DNA from: an uncultured Clostridia bacterium
Lineage (GTDB): Bacteria > Bacillota > Clostridia > UMGS1810
Assembly: GCA_934481345.1 (NCBI GenBank)
Contig: CAKSPF010000002.1
Location: 310,001 to 374,000, forward strand
Direction: 5' to 3'
Length of the DNA: 64,000 nucleotides
In this document: piece after piece, positions 1 to 6,866 of the stretch
How positions within the stretch are numbered: the stretch's first letter is position 1
Layout: every line of letters starts with the position of its first letter
Position numbers and translations under genes: made by a program
The notes under the pieces: generated by a model
What the model was told of the DNA's origin: nothing
Databases searched by the model: none
What the model saw: only the letters and a program-made list of their open reading frames with translations

Positions 1-429
1 AACGCTGGAATTACCAACCGCACGGGAGATAATTCCGGCGTTCTTTGTGTCTGCGTGAGAGCCTTTATAACCCCTGAGAGAGAAAATAAAAGGCAGAACG
101 GACGGCGAATGAAAGAAAACGGCGAGCCTATGTTTTGCCTTACCACGCAGGACAGACATGGCATTGCGATATGCAGCTGTGAAAAGTGTATCTATAACAT
201 GGATATGGATACATTCAGGTGTTGTATCAGAATACGCAGACTTACGCCTCGTGAGGCTTGGCGGCTGCAAGCGGTTGAGGATAAATATTTTGATAAGGCG
301 GCAGCCGTAAATTCGGACGCACAGCTTTATAAGCAAGCCGGAAACAGCGTTACGGTATCGGTTGTTTATGCAATCGCTCTTAAAATAAAGGAAATTGCGG
401 AAAGCGAGCGTGAGAAAAATGAAGTTTAA
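1..429 (+). CDS. DNA cytosine-5 methyltransferase, C-terminal part (gene cut by window start)
   Basis: The reading frame is open from base 1, so the gene starts upstream; an internal GTG at 55 is not the true start. The visible 142 residues contain late motifs of the C5-cytosine methyltransferase family: RRLTPREAWRLQ (motif IX, end of the target recognition domain) and QLYKQAGNSVTV (motif X, which helps form the AdoMet pocket). The stretch NGRRMKENGEPMFCLTTQDR just before is also typical of the target-recognition part. The catalytic PCQ loop would lie upstream and is not visible. The enzyme methylates cytosine at C5 in a specific sequence; on mobile elements such enzymes are often orphan methylases that protect the element from host restriction. 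The stop overlaps the start of the next methyltransferase gene, so the two are probably co-translated. Confidence 0.9.
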   Translation, partial: NAGITNRTGDNSGVLCVCVRAFITPERENKRQNGRRMKENGEPMFCLTTQDRHGIAICSCEKCIYNMDMDTFRCCIRIRRLTPREAWRLQAVEDKYFDKAAAVNSDAQLYKQAGNSVTVSVVYAIALKIKEIAESEREKNEV

Positions 430-988
430 ATGCCTGTACATAGACCCGCCATGGGCTTATAAGGTATATTCAAAGAAAGGTCAGGGGCGAAGCGCCGAAA
501 ATCATTACCGGACTATGAGTAAAGAGGATATATATTCACTGCCCGTTGCCGATATTGCGGATGATGATTGCATTTTATTTCTTTGGGTTACATTTCCCTG
601 CCTGCTTGAAGGTCTTGAAACAATAAAACGCTGGGGCTTTGAATATAAAACGCTCGGTTTTTGTTGGGTTAAACGGTGCAAAAAGCAAACGGATAAATGG
701 TTCTGGGGGTTGGGGTTTTGGACAAGAGCAAACCCCGAAATCTGCATCATAGCAACAAAAGGACACCCGAAACGCATTTCAAAAGGCGTACACAGCGTTG
801 TCGATACGCCGATTGAGGCACACAGCAAAAAGCCTGATGAGGTAAGAAAAAGGATTGTACGGCTTGTCGGTGATATTCCTCGTGCGGAGCTTTTTGCAAG
901 AGAGGAAAGCCCCGGCTGGTATTGTCTTGGGAATGAAATTGACGGTATGGATATACGGGAAAGCCTGATAAAAACAGCAAAAATGTGA
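419..988 (+). CDS. MT-A70 family DNA N6-adenine methyltransferase
   Basis: A 189-residue protein. I chose the ATG at 419, which overlaps the stop of the previous gene and gives the start MKFKCLYIDPPWAY; an earlier in-frame start at 395 lies inside the previous gene. DPPW at residues 9-12 is the catalytic motif IV of MT-A70 methyltransferases. Further family features are the LFLWVTFP segment, the TLGFCWVK segment and a C-terminal AREESPGWYCLGNE stretch. The length is normal for the phage/ICE type of this family. It would transfer methyl groups from AdoMet to N6 of adenine in DNA. No restriction endonuclease is visible beside it, so an anti-restriction or regulatory role for the element is more likely than a restriction-modification pair; that is inference. 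Confidence 0.88.
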   Translation: MKFKCLYIDPPWAYKVYSKKGQGRSAENHYRTMSKEDIYSLPVADIADDDCILFLWVTFPCLLEGLETIKRWGFEYKTLGFCWVKRCKKQTDKWFWGLGFWTRANPEICIIATKGHPKRISKGVHSVVDTPIEAHSKKPDEVRKRIVRLVGDIPRAELFAREESPGWYCLGNEIDGMDIRESLIKTAKM

Positions 989-1017
989 TAACCTTGTTCC
1001 AAATCGGAATAAGGTTA
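989..1017 (+). repeat. Dispersed 29-bp palindrome, copy 1
   Basis: Arms TAACCTTGTTCC and GGAATAAGGTTA around a 5-nt spacer form a 12-bp stem with one G-U pair. It begins just after the MT-A70 stop and ends 6 nt before the AAAGGAG ribosome site of the next gene. Near-identical copies lie at 5446-5476 and 12722-12750; copy 3 reads like the reverse complement of this one apart from two bases. There is no T-tract after it, so it is not an ordinary terminator. Confidence 0.85.
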
Positions 1018-1034
1018 CGGAAAGGAGTTTGATA

Positions 1035-1769
1035 ATGGGAAAAATAATAACGGTATGCGGAGGTCACGGCAGCGGAAAAACTACCGTTGCCGCAAATCTC
1101 GGATATATGCTGGCACAAAACTCTCTTGTGGGGATATTGTCAACAAATATGGTCTGCGGCATAATTCAGCATTTGTTCGGAGCAGTTATTGAAGATTGCC
1201 GAGGTTTGTATGAAATCTCTTTATCTAAATATGATAATGCAAAAGCCTTTGTGCCTTGCCCGAATAATAAAAATCTGTTTTTGATGTCGCTTGCCAATAA
1301 CCACGATTGTCTTATGCTTGCCGATGAGGAAAACGGAATTAACGGTGACAGAGCAAAAGAAATGCTGTCCGATATGAAAGAGATGTTCGGGTATCTCATA
1401 GTTGACTGCGAACCTGAAATAAACAACCCGCTTTCCGTTTACAGTATCATTTATGCGGATAAGATTGTAAACCTTATAAAGCCTACGATTACAGGCACAG
1501 CCTTTTATAACAGCTACCGAACGCTGTATTCTGCACTTGAAATACCGCCCGGTAAAATCATTCATATCGCAAACAATGATAAAAACTATGTCGGTATTAA
1601 AAATGTTGAGAAAACTGTCGGGGTTAAAATGTTTCATACAATTCCGCATTATAAAAATGTGGAACAGGCAGAAAATAAAGGTCAGCTTGCGTGCCTTACA
1701 AAAAACGGATTTTATTTCGACATACAAAAGCTTGCGGACTGCATAAGGGAGTGTGTTTCAGATGAGTAA
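1035..1769 (+). CDS. TadZ/CpaE-like ParA-MinD family ATPase
   Basis: A 244-residue P-loop ATPase. The deviant Walker A sits at residues 9-17 (GGHGSGKTT) right after a hydrophobic first strand, and YLIVDCEPE is the Walker B-like strand, as in ParA/MinD ATPases. I chose ATG 1035 because AAAGGAG at 1021-1027 is well spaced from it; a TTG at 1029 is also in frame. In Tad/type IV pilus loci a protein of this type (TadZ/CpaE) places the secretion machine in the cell, and the next three genes encode the CpaF/TadA motor and TadB/TadC membrane proteins, which supports this role over plasmid partitioning. The end overlaps the start of the next gene, suggesting translational coupling. There is no visible receiver domain, unlike full-length CpaE. 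Confidence 0.75.
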   Translation: MGKIITVCGGHGSGKTTVAANLGYMLAQNSLVGILSTNMVCGIIQHLFGAVIEDCRGLYEISLSKYDNAKAFVPCPNNKNLFLMSLANNHDCLMLADEENGINGDRAKEMLSDMKEMFGYLIVDCEPEINNPLSVYSIIYADKIVNLIKPTITGTAFYNSYRTLYSALEIPPGKIIHIANNDKNYVGIKNVEKTVGVKMFHTIPHYKNVEQAENKGQLACLTKNGFYFDIQKLADCIRECVSDE

Positions 1770-3186
1770 ATTCAGCGTATATCAGGCTATTTATGAGGTT
1801 TCACAGCACGAAAAGACTGTAAAAAAAGAAATAAAAACAGACGCAAAGCCTTATGAGGAGGTTCTGGAAATTGTCAGAGCCGAGATAAGCAAAAATCATT
1901 CGGGTGAGCTTGCAAATGTCATATCAAAGCCGCAGGGCGCAGCGCTTCTTAAAAATCTGCTTTCAAAGTATATTTATCAAAAGCACATTGCCTGTCTTGA
2001 ATATGACAGTCTGAATGAACTGGTGGATAAATGCTATGAGGATATGGCAGGGTTCGGATTCTTGACAAAATATATTTATGATGACGAGGTTGAAGAAATC
2101 AACTGTAACGGCTGGAATGATATTGAGATTATTACCTCTAACGGTTGGAGCAAAATTGACGAGCATTTTTTAACGCCGCTGCAATGTATTGATATGACAA
2201 AGAAGATGTGTCAGCTTGGCGGTGTCATTATTGACGGTTCGCAGCCTACACAGGACAGCTTTATTACACAGGGTGTGAGAATATCCGCAATTATACCGCC
2301 GTGTATTGATGAGGCGGTCGGGGCGGTGTTTTCAATCAGAAAACAGAAAAACAATGTTATTACCAAACAGCAGCTTATTGATTGGGATACCGCAACGGAG
2401 GAAGAATTGGATTTGCTTACGCTCTGCATTTCGCACGGTGTCAGTATCGGCATTGCCGGTTCAACAGGCAGCGGAAAAACAACCGATATTGGATTTATTT
2501 TGAGGAGTATTCCTTACGATAAGCGTATTTACAGCATCGAGGACTCAAGAGAATTAAATCTGCAAGTGAAAGACGAAAACGGCAGAATTTTAAACCGTGT
2601 CATTCATACAAAAACAAGACCGTCACAAAACACGGCACAAAATGTTTCCGCTGATGTTCTCTTGAAAAAATCACTGCGTTTTGATCCTCAGATTATAGTT
2701 CCTGCCGAAATGCGCGGCGAGGAAGCAATGACGGCACAGGAGGCAGGACGAACAGGACATACGATTATCACATCACTTCACGCCTCCACTGCGCTTGCGG
2801 CATATACACGAATCCTTACAATGTGTATGATGTCGGGTACAAAGCTGTCGGAGGAGCTTATGCTGAAGCTGATAATTGAGGCATATCCGATTATGGCATT
2901 TAAAATGCAGCTGCCGGACAAATCAAGAAAGTATATGAAAATCATTGAGGCGGAGGACTATCGTGACGGCGGGATTATCTATCGGACATTGTATAAGTAT
3001 GTGATAACAGACAGAATAATGAATAAGGACGGAACGCAGATAGATAAAATGGTCGGCTATCATAAAAAGGTAAGCAATATTTCATCACGGCTTGCAAATA
3101 TTTTGCTTGAAAACGGCGCTGATTTGCAGACTATTCATAAGTTCGCTGGAGAAAATTGGAGTCCCGAAGCCGATACGGAGGGTTAA
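1762..3186 (+). CDS. tadA: CpaF/TadA-type secretion ATPase
   Basis: A 474-residue hexameric motor ATPase of the type II/IV secretion superfamily, GspE/VirB11 branch. Walker A is GSTGSGKTT at residues 233-241, an acidic box IEDSREL follows at 259-265, the Walker B region is PQIIVPAEMRG near 309-319, and the His box TGHTIITSLHAS is at 331-342. The usual CpaF N-terminal domain is present. I chose ATG 1762, which overlaps the TAA of the previous gene (1767-1769) and follows GGGAG at 1748-1752. It would power assembly of a Tad-like pilus or secretion device with the TadB and TadC proteins encoded next. The Walker B strand reads PAEMRG rather than the common GEVRG, a mild deviation. Confidence 0.9.
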   Translation: MSKFSVYQAIYEVSQHEKTVKKEIKTDAKPYEEVLEIVRAEISKNHSGELANVISKPQGAALLKNLLSKYIYQKHIACLEYDSLNELVDKCYEDMAGFGFLTKYIYDDEVEEINCNGWNDIEIITSNGWSKIDEHFLTPLQCIDMTKKMCQLGGVIIDGSQPTQDSFITQGVRISAIIPPCIDEAVGAVFSIRKQKNNVITKQQLIDWDTATEEELDLLTLCISHGVSIGIAGSTGSGKTTDIGFILRSIPYDKRIYSIEDSRELNLQVKDENGRILNRVIHTKTRPSQNTAQNVSADVLLKKSLRFDPQIIVPAEMRGEEAMTAQEAGRTGHTIITSLHASTALAAYTRILTMCMMSGTKLSEELMLKLIIEAYPIMAFKMQLPDKSRKYMKIIEAEDYRDGGIIYRTLYKYVITDRIMNKDGTQIDKMVGYHKKVSNISSRLANILLENGADLQTIHKFAGENWSPEADTEG

Positions 3187-3188
3187 TT

Positions 3189-4112
3189 ATGATTTACAGA
3201 GTTATAATATTTATACTGCTTTGTATCGGATTTGCCGCATTGATAAGAAACCGACAAAATGATACGCTTGTTTTGAAAAAACAAAGTATTGCGGAAAACA
3301 GGAAAAACACAATGCTTAAAAAGCGGCGAAAATTGGTCGATAGAAAACCCGGTGTATTTGAACGGTTCAGAATTGTATCGGAGGAAATGCTAAAAAGCAG
3401 TAATTCCGACATGACTTTTTCAAAATATATCAGGCTGTCGCTTTTGTTTTCTCTGGGCGGTGTGATTATCGGGCTGCTTATGAACAACATATTACTGTCA
3501 GCTGTTCTGGCTGTCGGTATGCTATTTGTACCGCTTGAATATCTTGCGGTGCGGCAATCCGCATATACGCAGATGATAAACGAGCAGATGGAAACGGCGC
3601 TGTCGCTTATAACCAACAGCTATTTGCAGTCGGGCGATATAATAAAGGCTGTCAAAGAAAATCTGCACCGAATCGAACCGCCGTTTTATAACCTGTTTGC
3701 CGAATTTATCGCAGAGAAAACCTTTGTTGACAGTAATATAAGCAGAAATATACGAAAACTGAAAAGCAAAGTGGATAACAGCTTTTTCTCGGAATGGTGC
3801 GATACGCTTATTCTTTGTCAGCAGGATCGTGAGCTTATGTATGTGCTGCCGACCATTGTTGAAAAAATGTCGGATATTAAGCAAATACAGGAGGAACTCA
3901 ATACGCAGATGTATAATATATATAAAGACCATATCAGTGTAACGCTTGTGGTTGCCGCTAATATTCCGCTGATGAGATTCCTAAATGCCGAGTGGTACAG
4001 ACTTCTCACCGGAACGCTTGCGGGACAGATTATAGTTGCTTTGACATTTGCGGTGATTTTTGCTGCGACGGCATATGTGATAAAGGTAAATAAGCCTGTT
4101 TCGGTGCTGTAA
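3189..4112 (+). CDS. TadB-like inner-membrane protein (T2SS F-domain type)
   Basis: A 307-residue membrane protein placed directly after the CpaF motor. ATG 3189 follows GGAGGG at 3177-3182 and lies just after the tadA stop. There is one hydrophobic segment at about residues 4-19, a charged stretch, a paired hydrophobic region around residues 85-120 and another pair near the C-terminus (about 250-300). The cytoplasmic loop between has the helical, charged character of the type II secretion F domain (for example the MISLITNSYLQSG-like segment). In Tad systems TadB and TadC form the membrane platform that couples the ATPase to pilin assembly. Sequence similarity to named families is inferred from topology and gene order rather than from a catalytic motif. 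Confidence 0.75.
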   Translation: MIYRVIIFILLCIGFAALIRNRQNDTLVLKKQSIAENRKNTMLKKRRKLVDRKPGVFERFRIVSEEMLKSSNSDMTFSKYIRLSLLFSLGGVIIGLLMNNILLSAVLAVGMLFVPLEYLAVRQSAYTQMINEQMETALSLITNSYLQSGDIIKAVKENLHRIEPPFYNLFAEFIAEKTFVDSNISRNIRKLKSKVDNSFFSEWCDTLILCQQDRELMYVLPTIVEKMSDIKQIQEELNTQMYNIYKDHISVTLVVAANIPLMRFLNAEWYRLLTGTLAGQIIVALTFAVIFAATAYVIKVNKPVSVL

Positions 4113-4126
4113 AGTTTAATTATCTT

Positions 4127-4252
4127 ATGATAGAAATACATGGTATAATTATAGTAACAAAAAGGTATCTTTTAATCTATCAAATTAAGGATAAAACGGT
4201 TTATGTTGATTATGTTCCGGATTGCAGACAAGACTATAAATGGTTGTTATAA
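4127..4252 (+). pseudogene. RelE/ParE toxin remnant (C-terminal half)
   Basis: An open 41-codon stretch between tadB and tadC encodes KRYLLIYQIKDKTVYVDYV followed by a DCRQDYKWLL end. This pattern, a hydrophobic strand pair, TVYVDYV and a D-R-QDY-WLL tail, is the C-terminal half of type II toxins of the RelE/ParE family. The N-terminal helices are absent, no ribosome site precedes the ATG at 4127, and no antitoxin gene is beside it. It is therefore best read as a decayed toxin gene left in the element. It lies directly upstream of a strong terminator. Confidence 0.6.
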
Positions 4253-4267
4253 ATCAAGCAAATAAAC

Positions 4268-4309
4268 AGGAGCAATTAAGTGTAACAGCTTAACTGCTCC
4301 TTTTTCTTT
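4268..4309 (+). terminator. Rho-independent terminator between tadB and tadC
   Basis: Arms AGGAGCAATTAAG (4268-4280) and CTTAACTGCTCCT (4289-4301) pair with one mismatch around an 8-nt loop, followed by a T-rich tract. It would end transcripts from the tadZ-tadA-tadB set or from the toxin remnant. The tadC ribosome site GGAGGT starts only a few bases later, so tadC needs read-through or its own promoter. Confidence 0.8.
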
Positions 4310-4326
4310 TACGGAGGTGGTGCGAT

Positions 4327-5196
4327 TTGTACTATATACTAACCGTCCTTTTACTTGCATTTGGCATTTATATATTAGTCGGAAATTTTATAGATTTCCC
4401 GACGAAACGGACAGAAAAGGCAATGTCAGCCTTTAGGCGAAAGCAAGGCATAGGAGAAAGATTCTATACTGCGGTAACATATCCTCTCACCAAAATCATT
4501 TCAAAATTCATTCGTCCGGAAAATTATCAAAAGCGAAAGCTTGAAAAGGATTTGGCGAGAGCCGGGATAAATTTAAGTCCTGCCGAGTATTACGCAAAAG
4601 CGTATGTGACGGCAGGGCTTGTTATTTTGTCATCATTTATCTTTATTCCGCTGGGGCTTACCGTAATTACAATGTGCGTTATGCTGCTCGGAATTATGCT
4701 GTTTTTCAAAGAAAGGCAAGCTGTCCGAGAAAAGCTGAAGAAGATTAACGGTAAAATTCTTGACGAGCTGCCGAGATTTGTGAGGACATATAACAATTCC
4801 TTAAAAAGCAGCAAGGACATTTTGAAGTTTATGGAGCGATACCGAAAGATTGCGGGAGATGATTTTAAGTATGACCTTGATATTCTGATAACCGATTTAA
4901 AGACAGGAAATACAGAGGAGGCATTGCAAAGGTTTGACGAGAGAATCAATATTCCACAGCTTTCAACATTCATAAGCGGTGTAATCGGAACAAGCAAGGG
5001 AATTGATCAGGAAACATTCTTTTATCTTATGGAACAGGACATGAAAATATTAGCAAGAGAAAACATTAAGCGTGAGATTGCAAAACGCCCCGGAAAGATT
5101 AAGAAGGCAACGATTGCGGTCGGCGTTATGATGTTTCTTTTATATCTCTATCCGATTTTCATTGATTTGAAAAACGGATTGGGCATTTTTAATTAA
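4327..5196 (+). CDS. TadC-like inner-membrane protein (T2SS F-domain type)
   Basis: A 289-residue protein that starts at TTG 4327 behind a strong GGAGGT site (4313-4318). It has an N-terminal hydrophobic segment (about residues 2-20), a central pair of membrane helices (about 90-127) and a C-terminal one (about 260-280). The region ILDELPRFVRTYNNSLKSSK and the following helices resemble the cytoplasmic F domain of TadB/TadC proteins, with a LSTFISGVIGTSKGIDQE segment in the second half. With the TadA motor and the TadB-like protein upstream it would make the assembly platform. A terminator and a toxin remnant separate it from tadB, so the Tad-like set seems to have been interrupted by an insertion that later decayed. 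Confidence 0.75.
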   Translation: MYYILTVLLLAFGIYILVGNFIDFPTKRTEKAMSAFRRKQGIGERFYTAVTYPLTKIISKFIRPENYQKRKLEKDLARAGINLSPAEYYAKAYVTAGLVILSSFIFIPLGLTVITMCVMLLGIMLFFKERQAVREKLKKINGKILDELPRFVRTYNNSLKSSKDILKFMERYRKIAGDDFKYDLDILITDLKTGNTEEALQRFDERINIPQLSTFISGVIGTSKGIDQETFFYLMEQDMKILARENIKREIAKRPGKIKKATIAVGVMMFLLYLYPIFIDLKNGLGIFN

Positions 5197-5217
5197 AACA
5201 GGAAGGAGATTTTTGTT

Positions 5218-5433
5218 ATGAGAAAACTGATTGTAAGAGGTAAGGCGGCAATGAACAGGGTAAAAATGATAAGCGTCACGGCGGTAAAAAGCGGCGAGGG
5301 GTATCTTGATGTGCTGATAAAAATTCTGATTACCGTAATTATCGGTGCAGCACTGCTGGCGCTGATGCGTGTGGCAATTCCCGAGCTGTTCAATGATATA
5401 ATAAACAAAATCAAATCAGTGTTTACGATTTAA
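5218..5433 (+). CDS. Small single-pass membrane protein, DUF6133-like/pilin-like
   Basis: A 71-residue protein starting at ATG 5218 behind AAGGAG (5203-5208). It has a basic N-terminus, a SGEGYLDVLIKI segment and one strong membrane helix (about residues 36-56), then a short amphipathic tail. The GEGY motif with a following hydrophobic helix is what I associate with DUF6133 proteins of Firmicute mobile elements. Lying between tadC and the TadE/F-like genes, it is a plausible structural subunit (pilin) of the Tad-like device: G/E residues just before the helix resemble a class III prepilin cleavage site, but no prepilin peptidase is encoded in the window. The function is inferred. Confidence 0.6.
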   Translation: MRKLIVRGKAAMNRVKMISVTAVKSGEGYLDVLIKILITVIIGAALLALMRVAIPELFNDIINKIKSVFTI

Positions 5434-5445
5434 GCATACTAATTT

Positions 5446-5476
5446 GTAATCTTGTTTCGTTTTGGAACAAGGTTAC
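5446..5476 (+). repeat. Dispersed palindrome, copy 2
   Basis: Arms GTAATCTTGTTTC and GGAACAAGGTTAC pair over 13 bp with two G-U pairs around GTTTT. It lies between the DUF6133-like gene and the next gene, ending a few bases before the AGAGGAGG ribosome site, the same placement as copy 1. Confidence 0.85.
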
Positions 5477-5493
5477 GAGAGGAGGTATTTTAA

Positions 5494-5736
5494 ATGTCGG
5501 AAAAAGAATATGATTTGGGCTTTGGTTATCTGGGCAACGGAACTACCGTCTGGAACAGGCTTGAAGAAGTCGATAACGACTATAAAACCATTGCTCATAT
5601 AAGCGATGACGGAAAGACAATAAAATATTATGAGGAACTGCCTGATGAAGTAAGAAAACACATAGAGGCTTTTGCAGAGCGTGAAAAAACGGAAAGCACG
5701 GAGGAATCCGAAGATGATGAAGAAATTGAAATTTAG
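5494..5736 (+). CDS. Hypothetical acidic protein, 80 aa
   Basis: The ATG at 5494 follows a strong GAGGAGG site. The protein starts with a YLGNGTTVWNRLEEVDNDY segment, continues with TIAHISDDGKTIKYYEELP and ends in a very acidic tail (ESEDDEEIEI). I do not recognise a named family with certainty; the segment is reminiscent of small domains found in accessory proteins of Firmicute conjugative elements. There is no signal peptide or membrane helix. Its last codons overlap the start of the next gene, so it is translationally linked to the TadE-like gene. Two other proteins in region A (9604 and 11472) also end in acidic tails with an E-D-D-E-E pattern. Confidence 0.6.
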   Translation: MSEKEYDLGFGYLGNGTTVWNRLEEVDNDYKTIAHISDDGKTIKYYEELPDEVRKHIEAFAEREKTESTEESEDDEEIEI

Positions 5737-6142
5737 ACGCAAGCGGTCGGAGGCTTTCTTGAATGTCCTTTTTCAATTTGCTGTTGCAATGAGCCTTATA
5801 TTTTGTTTTGTGGCTTTGTGGAAACCTTTTATATATAAGCAGAATATGGACTATATGGCGAAAACTCTTGTAAGGGCGGTTGAAGCAAACGGCAGAATAG
5901 ATAGTAATATCACTGCGCTTGCAAATGAGCTGAAATCGGAAATGGGTGTAAATCCGACAATAACATGGAACGCAGCATATATTTCCGGTACGAATAAAAT
6001 TCAACTGCGGCAGAAGTTTACGCTGACGGTTCATGATACGATTGACATTAAGCTGATTGAGCCTACATTCACATCCCCTCTTGTTATAAGCATACCGATT
6101 GAAAAGAAATTTATCGGCATCAGTCAGGTTTACTGGAAGTAG
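5714..6142 (+). CDS. TadE-like/DUF4320-like single-pass membrane protein
   Basis: A 142-residue protein. I chose ATG 5714, which follows GGAGG at 5700-5704; ATG 5717 is an alternative. It has a basic N-terminus (KKLKFRRKRSEAF) followed by one membrane helix (about residues 17-37) with a short cytoplasmic and a longer outer part rich in beta structure. A basic head, a helix preceded by an acidic residue (SEAFLNVLFQF) and an exported body are the hallmarks of TadE/TadF minor pseudopilins; the DUF4320 assignment is from memory of similar proteins in clostridial elements. It would be an exported minor subunit of the Tad-like device. The start overlaps the previous gene. Confidence 0.6.
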   Translation: MMKKLKFRRKRSEAFLNVLFQFAVAMSLIFCFVALWKPFIYKQNMDYMAKTLVRAVEANGRIDSNITALANELKSEMGVNPTITWNAAYISGTNKIQLRQKFTLTVHDTIDIKLIEPTFTSPLVISIPIEKKFIGISQVYWK

Positions 6143-6151
6143 GTGTTTTGA

Positions 6152-6607
6152 ATGGAAAGAAAAAGCGGCGCGATTAATGTTTTCTTTATTCTGTTTATAA
6201 TGGCGTTCATCACTATTACAGCCGTAACGGTTGAATTTTACCATATATTCACTGTGAAAGAGTATATTGATACGGAGCTTTCGAGGGCGCTTAATATTGC
6301 GACGGATTATGCAATGCTTGACGAGTATCGTATGGAGCATATATCTATGATACATATTCCGACTGCAACGGCTGAATTTGAAAGCTATCTGCATAATGAA
6401 ATGAAGCTCAATTCATCGAATGAGCGTGTTGAGGACGGAAAAGTGAAGTATAAGCTGATTATTCAAAATACCAATATAAAAAACAGTCCGGCTTCGTATC
6501 AGGTATCGGGTGTTGTCAGAATGAAACCGATTTTGCTATCTTCGTTGGTTCCCGTAGATATTGACATTCCGTTTAAGGCAAGAGCGAGAAATCAGCGATT
6601 TGAATAA
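6152..6607 (+). CDS. TadE/TadF-like minor pseudopilin
   Basis: A 151-residue protein starting MERKSGAINVFFILF. It has a short basic head, then one membrane helix (about residues 8-28) and an exported domain of about 120 residues. A residue pair SGA with a long hydrophobic stretch directly behind it is typical of TadE/F-type proteins, and the KEYIDTELSRALNIATDYAM region after the helix matches the helical stalk of pseudopilins. It follows another TadE-like gene by 10 bp. It is the last gene before an intergenic promoter, so it probably ends the Tad-like transcript. No cysteine or catalytic motif is visible. Confidence 0.6.
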   Translation: MERKSGAINVFFILFIMAFITITAVTVEFYHIFTVKEYIDTELSRALNIATDYAMLDEYRMEHISMIHIPTATAEFESYLHNEMKLNSSNERVEDGKVKYKLIIQNTNIKNSPASYQVSGVVRMKPILLSSLVPVDIDIPFKARARNQRFE

Positions 6608-6623
6608 AAATACATTTTAGGTG

Positions 6624-6652
6624 TTGACAGGTGGCGACACTTGTGTTATAAT
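6624..6652 (+). promoter_or_regulatory. Sigma-70-type promoter
   Basis: TTGACA at 6624-6629 and TATAAT at 6647-6652 are perfect consensus hexamers with a 17-nt spacer. ACACTTGTGT at 6637-6646 in the spacer has 4-bp inverted arms and could be a repressor site. The promoter is 32 bp upstream of the ATG at 6684 and would drive the 6684-12038 set. Confidence 0.85.
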
Positions 6653-6683
6653 GGAGTCGAAAAAAAGATACGGAGGTACTGTT

Positions 6684-6866
6684 ATGGGTGCAGTATACAG
6701 AACAAAAACGGCGATATATCTTGACAACACTATCTTTGAGTGGCTTATTGACAAGCACGAAAAGACGGATATTCCGAACAGCAGAATTATTGAAAAGGCA
6801 TTACTTGAATATTACAAAGATGAAATTGAAGAATTTAGGAAAAGCAAGGAGGAAAAACAGCAATGA
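6684..6866 (+). CDS. Small ribbon-helix-helix-like protein, 60 aa
   Basis: The ATG at 6684 lies behind CGGAGGT (6671-6677). The protein begins MGAVYRTKTAIYLDN, a short beta strand, and continues with two helices (FEWLIDKHEKTDI and NSRIIEKALLEYY), then a charged tail. This size and layout fit Arc/MetJ/CopG-type ribbon-helix-helix DNA-binding proteins. As the first gene after a consensus promoter that has an imperfect palindrome in its spacer, it is a candidate autoregulator of the operon. Its stop (6864-6866) overlaps the ATG of the SLH gene. Function is inferred from size, predicted structure and position. Confidence 0.55.
   Translation: MGAVYRTKTAIYLDNTIFEWLIDKHEKTDIPNSRIIEKALLEYYKDEIEEFRKSKEEKQQ

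Noticed and set aside
505..1002. A 165-codon frame on the minus strand over the MT-A70 gene
   Set aside because: It lies fully over a gene with a clear catalytic motif and has no ribosome site; it is a shadow frame.
5543..6394. A long minus-strand frame over the TadE-like genes
   Set aside because: It overlaps three plus-strand genes with good starts and its residue composition is that of an antisense frame.
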